Origin: an uncultured Eggerthella sp.
Lineage (GTDB): Bacteria; Actinomycetota; Coriobacteriia; Coriobacteriales; Eggerthellaceae
DNA: 64,000 bases
NCBI GenBank assembly: GCA_900538545.1
Contig: UPYK01000003.1
Coordinates: forward strand, 91,390 to 155,389
Direction of reading: 5' to 3'
The position numbers and the translations under genes are program-made. The notes under the pieces were generated by a model. The model ran no database searches. It had not been told where the DNA came from and saw nothing but the letters and a program-made list of their open reading frames with translations. Positions 60,611 to 64,000 of the stretch are shown piece after piece; position 1 is the stretch's first letter, and every line of letters begins with the position of its first letter.

Positions 60611-60639
60611 AGCGCCTGGGAACTAGCCGGGCGCTTTTT
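60611..60639 (+). terminator. Terminator of the symporter gene; nothing else in the gap to 60917
   Basis: AGCGCCTGG (60611-60619) pairs with CCGGGCGCT (60627-60635), then TTTT. Between here and 60917 I see no gene, repeat or RNA. Confidence 0.85.
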
Positions 60640-60917
60640 AGTAGCTTTGCAGGTGAAGAAGTGTTTTTCTGTGTGCACGTTCGCGAGGTCATAGGATTTT
60701 GCTAAGACGAGCATAGCTTCGAAGGGCGCAGCAAGATGTGTTCTGCCTTCGTGCGCGCAACACGACTGCACACGCGAGGCTATGGCGCGCTAGCTTCGCT
60801 GTGTTCGCGCTCGAGCAAGCGTGGATTCTGTTGCGTCTGCGCGCGGCGATCGGTCAGCCGTGCGCTCAAGCAAGATACGCGCAAGCAATGCGATAGACGA
60901 CTTGCGCGAAAAAGACA

Positions 60918-61154
60918 CTAAAGAAGCTCGCGTTCTTCGGCGTTCGTCCATTCGTGATATTTACGCAGAAGCGACATCGTGCGCGCGTTGGAAACAGCGG
61001 TCGAGAAGGGCATGAGGTCTTCAACGCTAAAAGAGACGTTCCCATTCGCATCTTTGGGAAGGTTCATCTGTTCGATCACGTTCGCGAAGATACGTGCCAT
61101 ATCCTGATCGGTCGTTCGGTCTACCAGTTGTGCGAAATCATCGAAGTCTTTCAT
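60918..61154 (-). CDS. Small hypothetical protein
   Basis: A 78-residue acidic, soluble protein beginning MKDFDDFAQLVDRTTDQDMA and ending KYHEWTNAEERELL. It looks all-helical and has no Cys cluster or membrane segment. The ATG at 61154 has AAGGAATAC in front, good support for translation. I recognise no family and it has no operon partner; it is divergent from the ZIP transporter. A small helical regulator or antitoxin-like protein is possible but not supported. Confidence 0.7.
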   Translation of the reverse strand: MKDFDDFAQLVDRTTDQDMARIFANVIEQMNLPKDANGNVSFSVEDLMPFSTAVSNARTMSLLRKYHEWTNAEERELL

Positions 61155-61331
61155 AAGTATTCCTTATCTTACTTATTACCTACAAAGTGTGACACGCGAT
61201 CATACGCAATCGCGCGCAGGTTTATAATCAGTTTCATTCTAGCTCTCTCGCGTTTGGATCGAGCGCATGAAGCTGAAGTGTTGAACAACAGCCGAGCCTT
61301 TGAAAAGTGAAAGAGGAAAGTTCCGAATCGT

Positions 61332-62192
61332 ATGGACGCATTTCTTACCGTAACCTTGATGACGTTGATCGCTGGCGTTGGTGGCACCGGTCTTGGTGGC
61401 ATCCTTGGTGCGCTCGTTCGCACTGAATCCAACCGCATCGTCAGTCTCTTATTGAGTGCAACGAGCGGTGTGATGATCTCGATCGTCTGCTTCGAGCTGA
61501 TGGTCGAAAGCCTTGAAGCGGCCCAGTCGGTCTTTTCGGATGGGGCGGTCTTTGTCGTATGCATCGCAGTCCTCGTGGGCATGGCGGTGGTATTCCTCTT
61601 GAATTGGTTGATCGATAAACGCACTGAGGGCGAGGTGCCTCACACTGCGAGCAGCTTGCATCCAAAGACCCATGACAACATCGATGAGCTGAGCCATATC
61701 GATCATTACAATCAACATCTGAAAGAGCATGCGCCCAAACGCGAACTCTGGGTTGCTGGTGTGGTCATCGCATGCGCCATCGCGCTCCATAACATTCCTG
61801 AAGGTATGTCCATTGGTGCAAGTTACAACATCGATACCGAAGGCGGAGTGAGCATGGCGCTCATCCTTGCGGTGCTCATCGGACTCCATAATATTCCCGA
61901 AGGCATGGCCGTTTCTGTTCCCTTGGTTGCTGGTGGGATGAAGCGCATCAAAGCGGCATTGCTCACGGCGGCTTCTGGTGTGCCCGTTGTTTTGGGTGCT
62001 TGGTTGGGCTACTGGATCGGCGACATCGGTGCGATAGGCCTTGCGGCTTCGCTCGGTTTTGCTTCTGGCGCGATGCTCTATGTGGTCTTCGGAGAGATCA
62101 TTCCTCAGGCTGTGTTGATGTATCGTTCGAAGGTGCCAGCGTTCTTCGTCATCATCGGTATGCTCATCGGTATGATCATCATCTATGCCTAA
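61332..62192 (+). CDS. ZIP-family metal transporter
   Basis: A 286-residue divalent-metal transporter with eight helices. The metal-site motifs are duplicated as expected: ALHNIPEGMSIG in helix 4 and GLHNIPEGMAVS in helix 5. The long loop before helix 4 is His-rich (SLHPKTHDNIDELSHIDHYNQH), a likely metal sensor or ligand stretch. It imports zinc or related metals. The ATG at 61332 follows AGAGGAAAG; a TATAAT at 61223-61228 fits its promoter. Confidence 0.95.
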   Translation: MDAFLTVTLMTLIAGVGGTGLGGILGALVRTESNRIVSLLLSATSGVMISIVCFELMVESLEAAQSVFSDGAVFVVCIAVLVGMAVVFLLNWLIDKRTEGEVPHTASSLHPKTHDNIDELSHIDHYNQHLKEHAPKRELWVAGVVIACAIALHNIPEGMSIGASYNIDTEGGVSMALILAVLIGLHNIPEGMAVSVPLVAGGMKRIKAALLTAASGVPVVLGAWLGYWIGDIGAIGLAASLGFASGAMLYVVFGEIIPQAVLMYRSKVPAFFVIIGMLIGMIIIYA

Positions 62193-62680
62193 AGAGAAGT
62201 TTCGCTCTTGCAAGATGACGGGTTTTCGGCGCGTCGAATCAGGGGGATCTTGCTGGTTTGCAAGGCGCGAAAGAGCTCATTTTCATTGCCGTTCCCTGAG
62301 ATGAACGGTTATTCAAGAAAAAATTTTTCAGCCTGAAAAAGCCCGAATTTCGCGTGTGGAAAACTCAAAAAACGCGCCAAAATGTGGAAAACTCTTGCTA
62401 GCATGAACACGACGAAGTTGCTATACAGCCTTATCAAAAGGGCTTTTCAAGTACGTGCCACTATACAAGGAATACGCCATAACACGCGTGAGAAAAATGC
62501 TAGCAGGTGGGGTCGTAGCACAGCCATTTCGTCCAAATCCATGCCGAAATGCCCCAGATAAAATCGGCTACCCAAACGCTAACGAACACAAAATATTGTG
62601 GTTTTCTCCCATGCCAACTCCTAGATATACGCTACAATCGTGCTATAGAATTTGTAAGGTTCTACAAGGATGTATAGTTC
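62193..62680. other. Intergenic region with paired DnaA-box-like repeats
   Basis: About 490 bases with no gene. TGTGGAAAACTC occurs twice in the same direction (62355-62366 and 62383-62394); each contains TGTGGAAAA, the same box as at oriC and the dnaA promoter. A likely -10 TACAAT lies near 62634. The rest shows no clear structure. Confidence 0.6.
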
Positions 62681-62779
62681 ATGAATTACATCCGCGAAGT
62701 CACTCTTAAGCGGTCGTGTTCTTTGTCCGCAAGGAAAATCACCAACATAACCGCGCAAGGAACCGTTAGGTGGGTTTGA
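62681..62779 (+). CDS. Possible 32-codon leader peptide before the RHH/coiled-coil gene
   Basis: ATG at 62681 follows AAGGA (62666-62670) and runs 32 codons (MNYIREVTLKRSCSLSARKI...) to a TGA one base before the TTG of the next gene. GGATGTA (62668-62674) and TACATCC (62687-62693) can pair, folding the Shine-Dalgarno and start codon into a hairpin. Basic, no family. Short length makes coding uncertain. Confidence 0.35.
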   Translation: MNYIREVTLKRSCSLSARKITNITAQGTVRWV

Positions 62780-62780
62780 G

Positions 62781-63779
62781 TTGAGCTCAAAAGTTAAGCA
62801 GGCGAACTTCCGTCTTCCGCTCGAATACATGGCTTTGATCGACGACTTTGCGCGTCGCGAAGACATCACGAAAGCAACGGTCATCACTCGTGCACTCGAT
62901 TGCATGCAAGCTTCATATGACAGCGGGCATGGTGGAATGCCGGTCACGGGTGGCGGTGCCGGCGGTGCTTCTGATGCCGAGCTTGAAGAACTGCGTGCGA
63001 AACTCAAGAAAGCTGAAGAGCGCGCCTCCGATGCAGAACGTGCGCTTCAGTCTGCCGAGGACCGCTTGCGCGATGCTTAGCGTCAGCGCGACGAAGCAGA
63101 GAATCGCGCCCGCAATGCCCAGAGCGATCTCGCAACTGCTCAGGCTCAGAGCGCCAATGTTTCTTCTAACGATAATCGCCGTACCGAAGCAGCCGAAGAA
63201 GAGGTTGAGCGTTTGCGCGCTCTCGTTGCTAAGCAGGCTGCCACGCTCGAGGAGAAGATCCGCGCGCTTGCGAGCAAAGAAGTGGGCTATGACGATCAGG
63301 CTCGTACGCTTGCTAATAAAGATGCAGAGATCTCATCGCGTGATGCGATCATCGCCGATCGCGACAAGCAGATCACTGAGCTTCGCAGCCAACTGAGCGA
63401 AGCACAGGCACGCGTTCAGCTGAACAATGCAAGCCCTGTGTCGCTTTCTCCCGTTACGTTCGACGCTTCGACCTTCACGGAAGAGTCTCCTGTCGGTGCC
63501 ATCTCGATGCTCAACATGCTCAACAGCGTTATGGCTGCGTTCAAGCAGCAAGTCAAAGATGCGCGCATCTTGGGCGAGCAAGAAGGCCGCAAAGCTCAGC
63601 AACACGAATTCGAGGATGTTATCAACAAGGCGCGCAACGATGGCTATCGTGACGCGATGACTTACTTGGATGATCGCGCCACCACCGCGCGTGAATCTGG
63701 CGCGCGTGAAGAACGTGCGCGTATCGCGAACATGGGCTTCTTCGAGCGTCGTCGTTACCTCAACATCCACGTTGCTTAA
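62781..63779 (+). pseudogene. Ribbon-helix-helix/coiled-coil protein gene interrupted by one in-frame TAG
   Basis: A single reading frame of 333 codons broken only by TAG at 63078-63080. The N-terminal part (99 residues, TTG start behind AGGTGGG) has an Arc/CopG-like ribbon-helix-helix: VKQANFRLPLEYMALIDDFA then TKATVITRALDCM, followed by a Gly-rich linker and the start of a coiled coil. After the TAG the coiled coil continues in phase (RQRDEAENRARNAQSDLATA) through ELRSQLSEAQARVQL to a conserved-looking C terminus (SMLNMLNSVMAAF, ERRRYLNIHVA). A CAG-to-TAG change would explain it. It could be a recent pseudogene, readthrough, or a base-call error. Before the break it was probably a DNA-binding, filament-like protein. 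Confidence 0.7.
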
Positions 63780-63862
63780 ATCGCCAGCAAGCATCGAAGC
63801 GGAAATGCCGGGCACGTTCGCTTAAGGGTTCGGCGCCGTATCTCTCTAAGAAGCCAAACGCA

Positions 63863-64000
63863 CTATTTCGCTAATACTGTAACGGGAACGTCGTGTTCTT
63901 CGGCGGGGATGAAAGGGACTTCCTGCTCGGAGAACGCAACGGCGATCTGCCGGCAGTCTTTGCCAAGCTGCGGCAGGTAACGATCATAGTTCCCGCCCCC
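63863..64000 (-). CDS. 5-formyltetrahydrofolate cyclo-ligase, 3' end (cut by window edge)
   Basis: The last 45 codons of a minus-strand gene entering from the right edge. The phosphate-binding loop GGGNYDRYLPQL and the C-terminal QEVPFIPAEEHDVPVTVL match the family signature (GGG-x-YDR and the E-x-HD-x-P end). The enzyme converts 5-formyl-THF to methenyl-THF with ATP. The N-terminal two thirds are outside the window. It converges on the interrupted coiled-coil gene. Confidence 0.88.
   Translation of the reverse strand, partial: GGGNYDRYLPQLGKDCRQIAVAFSEQEVPFIPAEEHDVPVTVLAK

Overview
The window spans the chromosomal replication origin of a bacterium that looks like a mid-GC member of the Coriobacteriia, order Eggerthellales. 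Cryptobacterium-like is my best guess; this rests on gene content and style, not on a database match. Pointers are the gene order rpmH-rnpA-yidD-yidC-jag-rsmG-parA-parB to the left of dnaA, dnaA-dnaN-recF-dciA-gyrB-gyrA to the right, tRNA-Ile/tRNA-Ala straight after gyrA, and arylpyruvate:ferredoxin oxidoreductase genes typical of amino-acid-fermenting anaerobes. Genes left of about 24.5 kb are mostly on the minus strand and genes right of it mostly on the plus strand, as expected for bidirectional replication from the dnaA-dnaN gap.

Layout. 1-3.8 kb: MarR/ATP-grasp pair, DJ-1-like protein, tRNA-Gly, a metal exporter with a His/Cys-rich loop, and a 50-residue zinc-ribbon protein. 3.9-12.3 kb: an unusual M28-peptidase-like membrane protein with a roughly 790-residue insert, a membrane-anchored helical protein, and a DinG-type helicase with an exonuclease domain. 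12.3-15.2 kb: hypothetical protein, ddl, rlmN. 15.2-20.7 kb: parB, parA, rsmG, jag, yidC, yidD, rnpA, rpmH. 20.7-32.5 kb: PEBP protein, AT-rich gap, a GHKL ATPase/winged-helix protein, dnaA, oriC, dnaN, recF, dciA-like, gyrB, gyrA. 32.6-39.4 kb: DUF151 nuclease, tRNA-Ile, tRNA-Ala, crotonase, typA, PrsA-like foldase, ABC ATPase, two tRNA-Ser. 39.4-40.7 kb: a stretch with no convincing gene. 40.7-50.2 kb: BTAD regulator, trkH, exported protein, rsgA, glycosyltransferase, TauE/SafE permease, LytS/LytTR two-component pair. 50.4-54.4 kb: nucleoside hydrolase, MFS carrier, ribokinase, then purE. 54.5-60.6 kb: iorA-iorB, a PaaK-type CoA ligase, a small tandem-repeat protein, and a sodium/solute symporter. 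60.9-64 kb: small hypothetical protein, ZIP transporter, a ribbon-helix-helix/coiled-coil gene broken by one in-frame TAG, and the end of a 5-formyl-THF cyclo-ligase gene.

Functional links. At least three perfect parS sites and four near matches flank the origin. One perfect site lies in the parA promoter, so ParB probably both organises the origin and represses its own operon. The dnaA-dnaN gap carries a perfect DnaA box, a short GC-richer spacer, six DnaA-trio triplets and an AT-rich tract in the order of a basal unwinding system. The iunH-MFS-rbsK run reads as nucleoside salvage. The iorAB-paaK run reads as conversion of aromatic amino acids to aryl-acetyl-CoA. No rRNA, CRISPR array, transposase or prophage was seen.
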